From: Amycolatopsis albispora
Lineage (GTDB): Bacteria > Actinomycetota > Actinomycetes > Mycobacteriales > Pseudonocardiaceae
Direction of reading: 5' to 3'
NCBI RefSeq assembly: GCF_003312875.1
Contig: NZ_CP015163.1
Location: 3,596,001 to 3,660,000, forward strand
DNA: 64,000 bases
Positions 56,167-64,000 of this stretch are shown here, one piece after another. The notes beneath the pieces are model-generated. The model was given only the letters and a program-made list of their open reading frames with translations, did not search any database and had not been told where the DNA came from. A program made the position numbers and the translations under genes. The first letter of the stretch is position 1. Every line of letters begins with the position of its first letter.

Positions 56167-58193
56167 CCTTGACGATGGCGGACGTTCGGCTCGGTCCGCT
56201 GGCCGGTACCGAACTGACGCTCTGGTGCACCAAGTCCGGACGGCTTTGGCACGGCGACGACACCTGCCCGGGAATGAAGCAGCGAGCACGGCACGTCGTG
56301 CAGAAGCAGCCCCGTAAGGGCTCGTTGGCGGACCTGGTTTCACCCGGGCGGGTGCACTGCGTTCCGCAAGGTCCGCTTGCCGACCACTTCGCCGCGGGAG
56401 AGGCGCTCGTCGATTTCGACGCTCGCACCGACACCCTCGTCCAACTACTGGGAGAGGGCACGGTCGACCTGACCGCTTTCGACCTCGCCACCATCCGGCA
56501 GAAGCACCCGAAGGTGGTCAGGGCGCCGCTCGTCAAGGTGTGGAAGCAGTGTCGCGAGCGCCGGGAATCGTTCCTCGCCGAGCTGGCCGAAATGCTGACC
56601 GAACGGCTACCGGTGATGGTCGCCGCCGCTTGGCTCCGCACCAACGACCGCTCGGAGCAGGACACCAAACATCGCAAGTACGCCAGGTTCGTCGAAATCG
56701 CGGTACGGGAGTTCCAGCCGATAGAACAACTCGAGGAGTGGGACATCCGGTACCTGGCCGGCATCCACGTGCTCCCCAGGTTCCTCGACCTGGTCTGGGA
56801 GGGCGAAAACCCCACCTCGGCAGCCAGGAAAGTCGCTGCTCAGCAAGCCAAGTGGGCACGTCGAGCGGTCGACACGTTGTCAGACTCAGATAAGGCCGAC
56901 GAGAGATGGTCAACTCTCCCGGACCGCGTCCATGAGGTGTGGACCACCACCGCGCTGCTTTGGATCGGCCTTCTCGACGGAATCTGCGCCGCGAACCACG
57001 GTGAGACCTTCGCCCTGTTCCACGAGGACCAGCTCCCGGTGCCAACGTACGCGTTCCATCGGCTGTTCCCCTGCGCCCGAATCAGGACAACCACCTTCAC
57101 CTGGCTCGCTGGAGCCATACCCGCGATCTTCCGGCTGTGCCTGAAGGAGCGCACACGCGGCTTGAACGGCATCGAAGTGGACCCCGAAGATTCCTTCGTC
57201 TACGACCACAAGAGACCCGCCTTGTTCCTGAAAAACCTGTTCACATTGCACGGGTTTCCGGAGTTGGCTCGTTGTGTGGAAAACGTGGCGGCGGACCCAC
57301 CTCGGCACCCTCCGTTCGACGCAAGCAAAATCGACGACTACTTCCGAGGTTTCGGCTACGGCTTGAATGACTACGGGCTCGCCCCCGCGGACTGCCGCTA
57401 TGCAGCTCAGCTGGCACAGGGGGATCGGCGAATTCGCAAGGGTTGGCTCGCCGGTATCCACGACGAGCCGAACGAACCCACCATCTCCGTGGGAGGCCTG
57501 CCCATCGAGGTAGTTCGCTTGCTGGAAAAGGGGAACGCCGCCCAACTGTTGTCCGCGATCCAGTTGCACGTCCGGCGAGACCAGCTGGCCACCGTGCGGG
57601 CGGCCGTCCGGCGGCCCGGCGCCCTGGAGCGGGAGATCCAGGCCGCGCTGAGCGACGCGTGGTGGATGTTCGGGGGTGAGTTCGTCGGCGAAGCAGCACG
57701 GCGCCGCTTGGTGGCCACGGCCGAACTCGACATCCCGCTGCTCCAGCCGGATGGGGTTCTCCACGTCGTGGAGTTGAAGCGAGCCGACGTCCCGGTTGTG
57801 CGAAATCATCGCAATGGCCTCATTGTCGGAGCCGTGGTACACGAAGCCGTCGGCCAGACGATGAACTACTTGACCTTGCTCGACGAACAGCGCACGAGCT
57901 TGCAAATCGAGTTCGGTATCGACACCCGCCGCGCGAGCGCGACCGTGGTCGTCGGCCACCCCGGGTTCCAGCAGAATCTTTCTGCCGCGGAGATCCACGA
58001 GACGTTGCGCATCTTCAACAGCCATCTCAGCCGAGTCGAAGTCATTACCTACCAGCAACTACTCGACCGGGCGGAACGGGTGCTCGATCTGGTGGGAAAG
58101 CCGGACGGGGTGCCTGCCGCTGAAGCAGGCACCCCGTCCGGGAGCGTGACTCAGCTGCAGCCCGAGGTGGCGCCGCAGCCTTCGCAGGCGTAG
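56163..58193 (+). CDS. Large protein with C-terminal Shedu-like (DUF4263) nuclease domain
   Basis: A 676-residue protein beginning at GTG 56163 inside the HNH stop codon (ATG 56175 is an alternative). Residues ~1-60 hold a cysteine-containing module (LWCTKSGRLWH, TCPGM, VHC). Residues ~60-480 are unfamiliar, mostly helical, with two hydrophobic stretches. Residues ~495-610 read as a Shedu/DUF4263-type PD-(D/E)XK nuclease: W500-W-M-F503-G, D523 in AELDIPLL, E537-L-K539 in VVELK, Q565 in VGQTMNYL. Shedu (SduA) is an anti-phage nuclease. The last ~30 residues run into the nrdJ terminator and 3' end, overlapping nrdJ by 43 bases. Function is inferred. Confidence 0.72.
   Translation: MTLTMADVRLGPLAGTELTLWCTKSGRLWHGDDTCPGMKQRARHVVQKQPRKGSLADLVSPGRVHCVPQGPLADHFAAGEALVDFDARTDTLVQLLGEGTVDLTAFDLATIRQKHPKVVRAPLVKVWKQCRERRESFLAELAEMLTERLPVMVAAAWLRTNDRSEQDTKHRKYARFVEIAVREFQPIEQLEEWDIRYLAGIHVLPRFLDLVWEGENPTSAARKVAAQQAKWARRAVDTLSDSDKADERWSTLPDRVHEVWTTTALLWIGLLDGICAANHGETFALFHEDQLPVPTYAFHRLFPCARIRTTTFTWLAGAIPAIFRLCLKERTRGLNGIEVDPEDSFVYDHKRPALFLKNLFTLHGFPELARCVENVAADPPRHPPFDASKIDDYFRGFGYGLNDYGLAPADCRYAAQLAQGDRRIRKGWLAGIHDEPNEPTISVGGLPIEVVRLLEKGNAAQLLSAIQLHVRRDQLATVRAAVRRPGALEREIQAALSDAWWMFGGEFVGEAARRRLVATAELDIPLLQPDGVLHVVELKRADVPVVRNHRNGLIVGAVVHEAVGQTMNYLTLLDEQRTSLQIEFGIDTRRASATVVVGHPGFQQNLSAAEIHETLRIFNSHLSRVEVITYQQLLDRAERVLDLVGKPDGVPAAEAGTPSGSVTQLQPEVAPQPSQA
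58103..58139 (-). terminator. Intrinsic terminator of nrdJ, inside the Shedu-like gene
   Basis: A perfect 15-bp stem (58103-58117 with 58125-58139) with the seven-base loop CGCTGAA begins 11 bases after the nrdJ stop on the minus strand and is followed by CTTTCC. It lies within the last 30 codons of the opposing Shedu-like gene. Confidence 0.85.
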
Positions 58194-61100
58194 CACGAGC
58201 CGGCCGGTCGCATCTTGGTGCCGCAGGTCATGCAGAGCGGCGCATCGGCCACCTTGCCGAGGTGCAGTTCCATCAGCTCGGCGGAGGTCTGCGGCTTCCG
58301 TTCGCTTTCCGGCTCGGCTTCCTCGGCGTAGACGCTGCTGCGCAACTCGTCGAGATCGACCCCTGGCGGCTCGGCGGTGGCCGTGCCGTAGTCGGTGTCG
58401 GCCTGTGCCGCGCGTTCCTCGGCGGTGAAGATGCCGAGCTGCGAACGCTTTTCGTACGGCAGGTAGTCCAGTGCGAGGCGCCGGAACAGGTAGTCGAGCA
58501 CGCTGGTGGCGATCCGCACGTCCGGGTCGTCGGTCATGCCCGCCGGCTCGAAGCGCAGGTTGGAGAACTTCGAAATGTAGAACTCCAGCGGGATCCCGTA
58601 CTGCAGGCCGACCGAAATGGACATGGAGAACGCGTCCATCACCCCGGCCAGCGTGGACCCCTGCTTGCCGAGCTTGATGAAGATCTCGCCGAGCCCGTCG
58701 TCCGGATAGGACCCCGCGTGCAGGTAGCCCTCGGCACCGCCCACGGTGAACGAAACCGTCTGGCTGGGGCGTTTCTTCGGCAGGCGCTTGCGGACCGGGC
58801 GGTACTCGACCTGGGGTGCCTCGGCGGGCTTGTCCGACTTGGCGGTGGACAGCGGCTGGCCGACCTTGCAGTTGTCGCGGTAGATCGCCAGCGCTTTCAG
58901 GCCGAGTTTCCAGCCCTGGAAGTAGATCTCCTCGACGTCGGCGACGGTCGCCGACTCCGGCATGTTCACCGTCTTCGAGATGGCGCCGGACAGGAACGGC
59001 TGCACCGCGGCCATCATCCGCACGTGACCCATCGCCGCGATGGCACGCTCGCCGACCGCGCAGTCGAACACCTCGTAGTGCTCCGGCCGCAACCCCGGCG
59101 CGTCCACCACGTGCCCGTGCTGCGCGATGTACTCGACGATCGCCTCGGCCTGCTCGCCCTGGTACCCCAGCACGGACAGCGCGCGCGGCACCGTCTGGTT
59201 CACGATCTGCATCGAGCCGCCGCCGACCAGCTTCTTGAACTTCACCAGCGAAAAGTCCGGCTCGATCCCGGTCGTGTCGCAGTCCATCATGAAGCCGATG
59301 GTGTTGTGGCTGACAAACCCGTTCGCGACGTAGGTGACGTTCTCCGGCACGGACAGGTCGTAGGTCGGCCGCACCCCGCCGTCCTCATTTGCCGCCACCG
59401 TTTCGAAGAGGTAGCCGAGCGCGTGCCCCAACTGCTCGTCGAGCGTCTCGGCGAACAGCCGCGACGCCAGCCTCCTGGCCACCCCGCCCGTCTTCCGCAG
59501 TGACTGGAGCACCGCGTCGCGGTCCTCGTGCCCCGGCGGCACCAGCGAGTTCCAGCGCTCGGCGGGCAGGAAGACCAGGTCGCGCTTCGCGGACGTGCGC
59601 GGTTCCACCGCCACCACCGCGCGCGACTTGCGCTCACCGATGAAGCCGACCACCTCGTCGAACGCCGGTGCGTGGTCGACGTCGCGCACCCGCACCTGGT
59701 ACTGGGCACCGCCCCGGCCGCTGGTGATCTCCCGCGTGGTCGTCGCCAGGCGCAGGGTCAGCATCATCGAGCGGATGTCTTCGGCAAAGGTCTCCGACGC
59801 CGTGCTCACGCTCGGCACGCCTTCGAGAACCGTGCCGTCCGCCTCGAACAAACCACGCAGGAACGCCGCGTACACGGTCACGTCGTTCGTCTCGCGGATC
59901 GCGGCGGGCACGCGTGGCGTCCAGCCGTTGCCGGTGTGATCGGTGCCGGGCAGGTCCTTGGCGAACCCGGCCGCCCGCCACCAGTTGGCCAGGCGCACGG
60001 AAGCGAACAACACCTCCTGGTGACCGGCGGCCGGGGTGACCGTGGCCTCCACCCCGAACAGCCCCTTGCCCAGTACCCGAAGTCGCTCGACCACGTCGAG
60101 ATCGGCGTCCGCGACGCGGAACCGAAGCCCCTCGGCGTGCAGGCTTCCCTCGCCCATGAAGTAACCGGCCAGTTCGGCCAGGTCCTCGTCGACGAAGCCG
60201 GGGACCACCGTGGTCCGGTCGCCCTCACAGGCCTGGTCCAGCACCGGCATCGCCACCCGGCGCGGTTCGCCGACCAGCCCGCCCAGTTGCAGCGGCAGGA
60301 CGTCACCGGAGCGCACATCGGCGAGCCGCTTCCACACCCAGGCTCCGTTCTCGACCACCTTCACCCGGTGGGCGAGGGTGCCCTGGATCCGGTACCCGCC
60401 CGCGGTGACCAGCCGCCGGGTCGGCTCCTCGCCGTTGACGAAGAACCTGGTCGCCCGGCGCGGTCCTTCGTCGGTCGCGACGGTGAAGTCGACGTCCTGC
60501 CAGCGATCGCCGTACACCTCGCCCAGCTCGGACAGCCGGGCGAGCCCGCGGTCGGTGGTCACCAAGGTGTCGGCGGTCAGGCAGCCGGTCGGGGCGAGCA
60601 CGCTCGCCTGGGCGTTGCGCCAGCCGTGCTCGGTGCCGATCTTGATGCCGCGGTGCCACTCCTCGGAGGCGAGCTTGCGCACGGCGGCGTCGGTGGTGTG
60701 GTAGGTGCGGATGAGCTCGTTCGCGGCGGCGTGCTTGCGCATCACCCGCTGGTGCGCCTCGGCGTTGCGCGCGTAACCCTCGTACGGGCCGACCACACCG
60801 GCCAGTTCGGCGGAGCGGCGGTAGGACACGCCGGTCATCAGCGAGGTGATCGCCGCCGCGAGCGCGCGGCCGCCGTCGGAGTCGTAGGCGTGGCCCATCG
60901 CCATCAGCAGCGCGCCGAGGTTGGCGTAGCCGATGCCGAGCTGGCGGAACTTCCGCGTGGTGTCACCGATCGGCTCGGTCGGAAAGTCGGCGAAGCAGAT
61001 GGAGATGTCCATCGCGGTGATCACGAACTCGACCGCGCGGGCGAACCGGTTGGCGTCGAAGGTGCCGTCCTCGCCGAGGAACTTCAGCAGGTTCAGCGAA

Positions 61101-63301
61101 GCCAGGTTGCAGCTGGAGTTGTCCAGGTGCATGTACTCCGAGCACGGGTTGGACGCGGTGATCCGGCCGGACTCGGGGCAGGTGTGCCAGTCGTTGATGG
61201 TGTCGTCGTACTGGATGCCGGGGTCGGCGCACTCCCAGGCCGCCTGCGCCATCGAGCGGAACAGCTTCTTCGCCTCGACCTCGGTGACCACCTCGCCGGT
61301 CTGCCTGGCGCGCAGGCCGAAGGTGGTGTCGGCCTCGACCGCCTGCATGAACTCGTCGGACACGCGCACCGAGTTGTTGGCGTTCTGGTACTGCACGGAG
61401 GAGATGTCGGCACCGGACAGGTCCATGTCGAACCCGGCGTCACGCAGGACGCGGATCTTCTGCTCTTCCCTGGCCTTGGTCTCGATGAACTCTTCGACGT
61501 CGGGGTGGTCGACGTCGAGCACCACCATCTTCGCCGCCCGGCGGGTGGCCCCGCCCGACTTGATGGTGCCCGCGGAGGCGTCGGCGCCACGCATGAACGA
61601 AACCGGGCCGGACGCCGTGCCACCGGAGGACAGCAGTTCCTTCGACGACCGGATGCGCGACAGGTTCAGGCCCGCGCCGGAGCCGCCCTTGAAGATCAGG
61701 CCCTCTTCGCGGTACCAGTTCAGGATCGACTCCATCGAGTCGTCCACGGCGAGGATGAAGCAGTTGTGCACGCGAAGGTTCCCGGCAAGGAACTCCCCGC
61801 TGTCGGTCTGGATGTCGTAGACCTCCATCGGCCCGAGGTCCTCGATGCGCGCGATCTCCAGCCGCTTGGTCGGCTTGGCGGGCCTGCCCGGCCGTTCCAG
61901 GCTCGCCTCGAGCTTCGCCGACTTGCGCTCGTCGACGAAGCCGATCTCCGCCGCGAAGATCTCCCAGTCACCCCGGTTCTGGATCCGCAGCGACCAGCAG
62001 CCGTGCCGGTTCGGCCGGGGGTCGGCCTTCTTCGCCACCCGCGAGAAGATGCCGAAGCGCAGCAGGAGGTTCTGCACCCCGCGGACCAGTTGCTCGCAGA
62101 TCATGTCCATGCCGACCAAAGTGGACCGCTCGCGATCCGAGACATAGCCCTCGGCCTGGAACAGGCTACGCAGGTACGCGGCCACCACGGGCAGCGGCGC
62201 GGTGTACAGGCGCGCCGGGACCGTCATGGCCGCACCGCGGGTACGCAGGCTCCAAGCATCCACAAAGGACTGGAGATGGTTGCCGCAGAGCCGGGTGCGA
62301 CGACAGTCCAGTCCCTCGTCTTTGGTGACCACTGACCGTTCGTGGCGGTGCGCTCCCGGGAACACCCGGTCGAGGGCGTCGGTCACCCAGGCGAGCTCCG
62401 CGTCGTTGACGGTCATCGCCTCGATGGTCAGGGACCGGTTCGTGCCCTCGTAGCGTCCGACGAACCCATCGGACTGCAGCCAACCCGCCAGCGCCGCTTC
62501 GGCGATCTCGCGCTGATCGATCTCCCGCTCACCGAACGAGCGGACCCGGTGCCAGTCGAGCTGGTCCCCCGGGCGCAGCGTGCCCGCTTCGACGAACTCG
62601 CCGCCGGTGGCACTCGTCGCCTTCCAGACCAGGTGATCGGCGGTGACGTCCAGCGTGTACCCGGCCTTGGTGTGCACCCGGTGGACGTTCTTGCGGCCGT
62701 TGGCCTTGGTGGCCACCACGCCGGTGACGCCGTGTCCGTCGTAGACCTTCGCCCCGACCGCGTCCGTGTCCACCAGTTCCCCGATCGGCACCAGCCCGGT
62801 GGGTGTACTGACCAGGGCGTGGTACGGCAGGCAAGCCGAGACCTGCTGCTTCGAAGCGGTGCCGACGTTGAACCAGACCGGGGAGTTGAAGCTGAACACC
62901 TGGTGCAGCAGCATCCAGGTGAGCTCGTGCTCGAAGATCTCGGCGTCGGCCGGGGTGGCGAAGTAGCCGTGCTCGGTACCGGCGCGGACGTAGGTGCCGA
63001 CCACGCGGTCGATCAGCTGCTTCAGGCTGCGCTCGCGCTGCGGGGTGCCGACCGCGCCGCGGAAGTACTTGCTGGTCACGATGTTGGTGGCGTTCACCGA
63101 CCAGAACGCGGGGAACTCCACGCCGCGCTGCTCGAAGTTCACCGTGCCGTCGCGCCAGTTCGTCATCACGACGTCGCGTTGTTCCCACTCCACCTCGGCG
63201 TACGGGTGCACGCCCTCGGTGGTGAACACGCGGCGGATGCCGAGCCGGCCGGGTTGCCGCTGCTCAACGGCGTCCGCGCCGGTTCCCACGGTTTCGGTCA
63301 T
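58151..63301 (-). CDS. nrdJ: Class II (B12-dependent) ribonucleotide reductase with two inteins
   Basis: NrdJ makes deoxyribonucleotides from ribonucleotides without oxygen, using adenosylcobalamin. The precursor is 1716 residues (ATG 63301, AGGGAG five bases upstream; GTG 63307 is an alternative). Two inteins of 357 and 427 residues leave a mature enzyme of ~932, the usual length. Extein landmarks: QVSA|CFILAVDD, the active-site finger NPCSE with DNSSCNLASLNLL, APTG|TIGFMMDCDTTG, and a C-terminal zinc motif CMTCG...CYACEGCG. It is transcribed after nrdR. Splicing of both inteins is required for activity because each sits in a conserved active-site strand. Confidence 0.95.
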   Translation of the reverse strand: MTETVGTGADAVEQRQPGRLGIRRVFTTEGVHPYAEVEWEQRDVVMTNWRDGTVNFEQRGVEFPAFWSVNATNIVTSKYFRGAVGTPQRERSLKQLIDRVVGTYVRAGTEHGYFATPADAEIFEHELTWMLLHQVFSFNSPVWFNVGTASKQQVSACLPYHALVSTPTGLVPIGELVDTDAVGAKVYDGHGVTGVVATKANGRKNVHRVHTKAGYTLDVTADHLVWKATSATGGEFVEAGTLRPGDQLDWHRVRSFGEREIDQREIAEAALAGWLQSDGFVGRYEGTNRSLTIEAMTVNDAELAWVTDALDRVFPGAHRHERSVVTKDEGLDCRRTRLCGNHLQSFVDAWSLRTRGAAMTVPARLYTAPLPVVAAYLRSLFQAEGYVSDRERSTLVGMDMICEQLVRGVQNLLLRFGIFSRVAKKADPRPNRHGCWSLRIQNRGDWEIFAAEIGFVDERKSAKLEASLERPGRPAKPTKRLEIARIEDLGPMEVYDIQTDSGEFLAGNLRVHNCFILAVDDSMESILNWYREEGLIFKGGSGAGLNLSRIRSSKELLSSGGTASGPVSFMRGADASAGTIKSGGATRRAAKMVVLDVDHPDVEEFIETKAREEQKIRVLRDAGFDMDLSGADISSVQYQNANNSVRVSDEFMQAVEADTTFGLRARQTGEVVTEVEAKKLFRSMAQAAWECADPGIQYDDTINDWHTCPESGRITASNPCSEYMHLDNSSCNLASLNLLKFLGEDGTFDANRFARAVEFVITAMDISICFADFPTEPIGDTTRKFRQLGIGYANLGALLMAMGHAYDSDGGRALAAAITSLMTGVSYRRSAELAGVVGPYEGYARNAEAHQRVMRKHAAANELIRTYHTTDAAVRKLASEEWHRGIKIGTEHGWRNAQASVLAPTGCLTADTLVTTDRGLARLSELGEVYGDRWQDVDFTVATDEGPRRATRFFVNGEEPTRRLVTAGGYRIQGTLAHRVKVVENGAWVWKRLADVRSGDVLPLQLGGLVGEPRRVAMPVLDQACEGDRTTVVPGFVDEDLAELAGYFMGEGSLHAEGLRFRVADADLDVVERLRVLGKGLFGVEATVTPAAGHQEVLFASVRLANWWRAAGFAKDLPGTDHTGNGWTPRVPAAIRETNDVTVYAAFLRGLFEADGTVLEGVPSVSTASETFAEDIRSMMLTLRLATTTREITSGRGGAQYQVRVRDVDHAPAFDEVVGFIGERKSRAVVAVEPRTSAKRDLVFLPAERWNSLVPPGHEDRDAVLQSLRKTGGVARRLASRLFAETLDEQLGHALGYLFETVAANEDGGVRPTYDLSVPENVTYVANGFVSHNTIGFMMDCDTTGIEPDFSLVKFKKLVGGGSMQIVNQTVPRALSVLGYQGEQAEAIVEYIAQHGHVVDAPGLRPEHYEVFDCAVGERAIAAMGHVRMMAAVQPFLSGAISKTVNMPESATVADVEEIYFQGWKLGLKALAIYRDNCKVGQPLSTAKSDKPAEAPQVEYRPVRKRLPKKRPSQTVSFTVGGAEGYLHAGSYPDDGLGEIFIKLGKQGSTLAGVMDAFSMSISVGLQYGIPLEFYISKFSNLRFEPAGMTDDPDVRIATSVLDYLFRRLALDYLPYEKRSQLGIFTAEERAAQADTDYGTATAEPPGVDLDELRSSVYAEEAEPESERKPQTSAELMELHLGKVADAPLCMTCGTKMRPAGSCYACEGCGATSGCS
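59303..60583 (-). other. Intein 2 of NrdJ (427 residues, homing endonuclease)
   Basis: It starts with CLTADTLV (C1), has block B TLAH, ends with GFVSHN and is followed by Thr as the +1 residue; removal restores APTG-TIGF. Two LAGLIDADG-type motifs, ELAGYFMGEG and LRGLFEADG, lie ~110 residues apart, so a homing endonuclease is included. The first motif has Glu in place of the usual Asp, which may keep or weaken cutting. Confidence 0.9.
61763..62833 (-). other. Intein 1 of NrdJ (357 residues, homing endonuclease)
   Basis: It starts with CLPYHALVSTPTG (C1), has block B VTADH, ends with NLRVHN and is followed by Cys as the +1 residue; removal restores QVSA-CFIL. LAGLIDADG-type motifs ALAGWLQSDGF and YLRSLFQAEGY lie ~110 residues apart. 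Splice residues (C1, TxxH, HN, +1 Cys) are intact. Confidence 0.9.
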
Positions 63302-63336
63302 GGGCACTCCCTCGTTCCGGCACGGAACGGCGAGCC

Positions 63337-63813
63337 TTACTCGTCGTTCGCGCTCTCTTCGCTACCGGCTATGGCCTGGCGAAGGTCCGCGATCTCCTTC
63401 TCGAAGTCCTCGACCGAGGAGAACGAGCGGTAGACGCTGGCGAAGCGCAGGTAAGCGACCTCGTCGAGGTCGCGGAGCGGGCCGAGGATGGCGAGACCGA
63501 CCTCGTGACTCGGGATCTCGGCGAGCCCGGCGGACCGGATCGATTCCTCGACCCGCTGCGCCAGCTGCTGGAGATCGTCGTCATCGACGGGGCGGCCCTG
63601 GCAGGCGCGGCGCACCCCCCGCACCACCTTGTCCCGGCTGAACTGCTCGGTGACCCCGGACCGCTTCACCACGGCGAGCACCATCGTCTCGGAGGTGGTG
63701 AACCGTCGGCCGCACTCCGAGCACGACCGGCGGCGGCGGATCGCCTGCCCCTCGTCCACCTCGCGCGAGTCGACGACGCGGGAGTCGGCGTGACGGCAGA
63801 ACGGGCACCGCAT
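63337..63813 (-). CDS. nrdR: NrdR, ribonucleotide-reductase repressor
   Basis: The 158-residue regulator has an N-terminal zinc ribbon (C3, C6, C31, C34) with MRCPFC and [11 protein letters not shown], then an ATP-cone domain (about 46-136, [16 protein letters not shown]) that senses ATP/dATP. NrdR represses nrd genes when dATP is high. It lies 35 bases upstream of nrdJ on the same strand. The upstream region has a possible NrdR box. Confidence 0.95.
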   Translation of the reverse strand: MRCPFCRHADSRVVDSREVDEGQAIRRRRSCSECGRRFTTSETMVLAVVKRSGVTEQFSRDKVVRGVRRACQGRPVDDDDLQQLAQRVEESIRSAGLAEIPSHEVGLAILGPLRDLDEVAYLRFASVYRSFSSVEDFEKEIADLRQAIAGSEESANDE

Positions 63814-63906
63814 CAGCAGACCACCCTTCCTTCCGCGGCAGGTGTGCACACCCGGGACAACTGGCTCCGATTCTACCCCAAGCTGTGGACCAACTACAGG
63901 CGTGTT

Positions 63907-63923
63907 ACCACTAGATATGGGGG
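63907..63923 (-). promoter_or_regulatory. Possible NrdR box upstream of nrdR
   Basis: Minus-strand CCCCCATATCTAGTGG resembles the NrdR box (acaCwAtATaTwGtgt type) around its A/T core. A second, weaker match may exist ~30 bases closer to nrdR. NrdR normally needs two boxes, so this is tentative. Confidence 0.4.
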
Positions 63924-64000
63924 TGGACTCTAGAAGCGCACCGGGCCGACCGCAACCGCGCAACGCCGCTGGACCGGGTGAATGCAGAACCTCGGATTCA

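Noticed and set aside
59528..62335. A 935-codon plus-strand frame opposite nrdJ
   Set aside because: It mirrors the nrdJ codons, has no recognisable domain and would cover both inteins. It is a shadow.
63814..64000. LexA (SOS) box and lexA start, since lexA often neighbours nrdR
   Set aside because: No GAAC-N4-GTTC site and no start of a LexA-like protein is visible before the window ends.

Overview
The window is G+C-rich actinobacterial chromosome with an ordinary single-chromosome gene style: many GTG starts, ATGA/GTGA stop-start overlaps and apparently leaderless genes. The mce/steroid locus, the mycobacterial-type dcw genes, the DtxR-family iron regulator and a vitamin B12-dependent ribonucleotide reductase with NrdR together suggest a Pseudonocardiaceae-type organism (Amycolatopsis-like). 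The genus is inference.

Layout. (1) 1-8343, minus strand: the distal half of the dcw peptidoglycan/division cluster, transcribed murE-murF-mraY-murD-ftsW-murG-murC (murC runs off the window edge), almost all coupled by overlapping stop/start codons. The gene upstream of murE is not ftsI, as is usual, but the last gene of an Mce operon. (2) 8453-19942, minus strand: a complete mce4-type steroid-import operon (two short-chain dehydrogenases, yrbE A/B, mceA-F, two Mce-associated membrane proteins). It is divergent from a ChsE4/ChsE5-like acyl-CoA dehydrogenase pair (20185-22453, plus). The 242 bp between them carries three KstR-type palindromes, so this is a cholesterol/steroid uptake and side-chain degradation unit. 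A 2-oxoglutarate/Fe(II) oxygenase follows. (3) 23492-31355: a GNAT/ADP-forming acyl-CoA-synthetase fusion (protein acetyltransferase type) next to an AcuC deacetylase, a 3-mercaptopyruvate sulfurtransferase, an IdeR/DtxR regulator overlapping galK, then galE with a very strong terminator. (4) 31511-45890: DUF4192 protein, secreted M23 and X-Pro peptidases, MuiA-like DUF4139 protein, secreted beta-lactamase-fold protein, DUF2293 protein, a 0.68-kb gene-free tract filled with degenerate tandem repeats, CBS-pair protein, alpha/beta hydrolase, MocR regulator, zinc metallopeptidase and prolyl oligopeptidase. (5) 45874-49889: an accessory, decaying stretch in which an IS982-family element lies inside the remains of an SMR transporter gene. 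Next come azoreductase, a divergent TetR with twin operators, and a frameshifted Tat-exported amidohydrolase. (6) 49947-55398: SNF2 helicase plus SWIM-finger protein, a gene remnant, an NmrA-like reductase and a ferritin-like protein. (7) 55591-58193: an HNH nuclease overlapping a large protein that ends in a Shedu-like (DUF4263) PD-(D/E)XK nuclease domain. This is a candidate defence cassette of lower G+C. (8) 58151-63813, minus strand: nrdR-nrdJ, with two homing-endonuclease inteins inside nrdJ.

The most interesting points are the HNH + extended-Shedu gene pair, the split dcw cluster with a steroid-import operon abutting murE, the three KstR-type sites, the two nrdJ inteins, DnaA-box-like 9-mers around the DUF4192 gene, and a five-unit degenerate minisatellite. 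Functions are assigned by reading motifs and recalling families; no database search was run.
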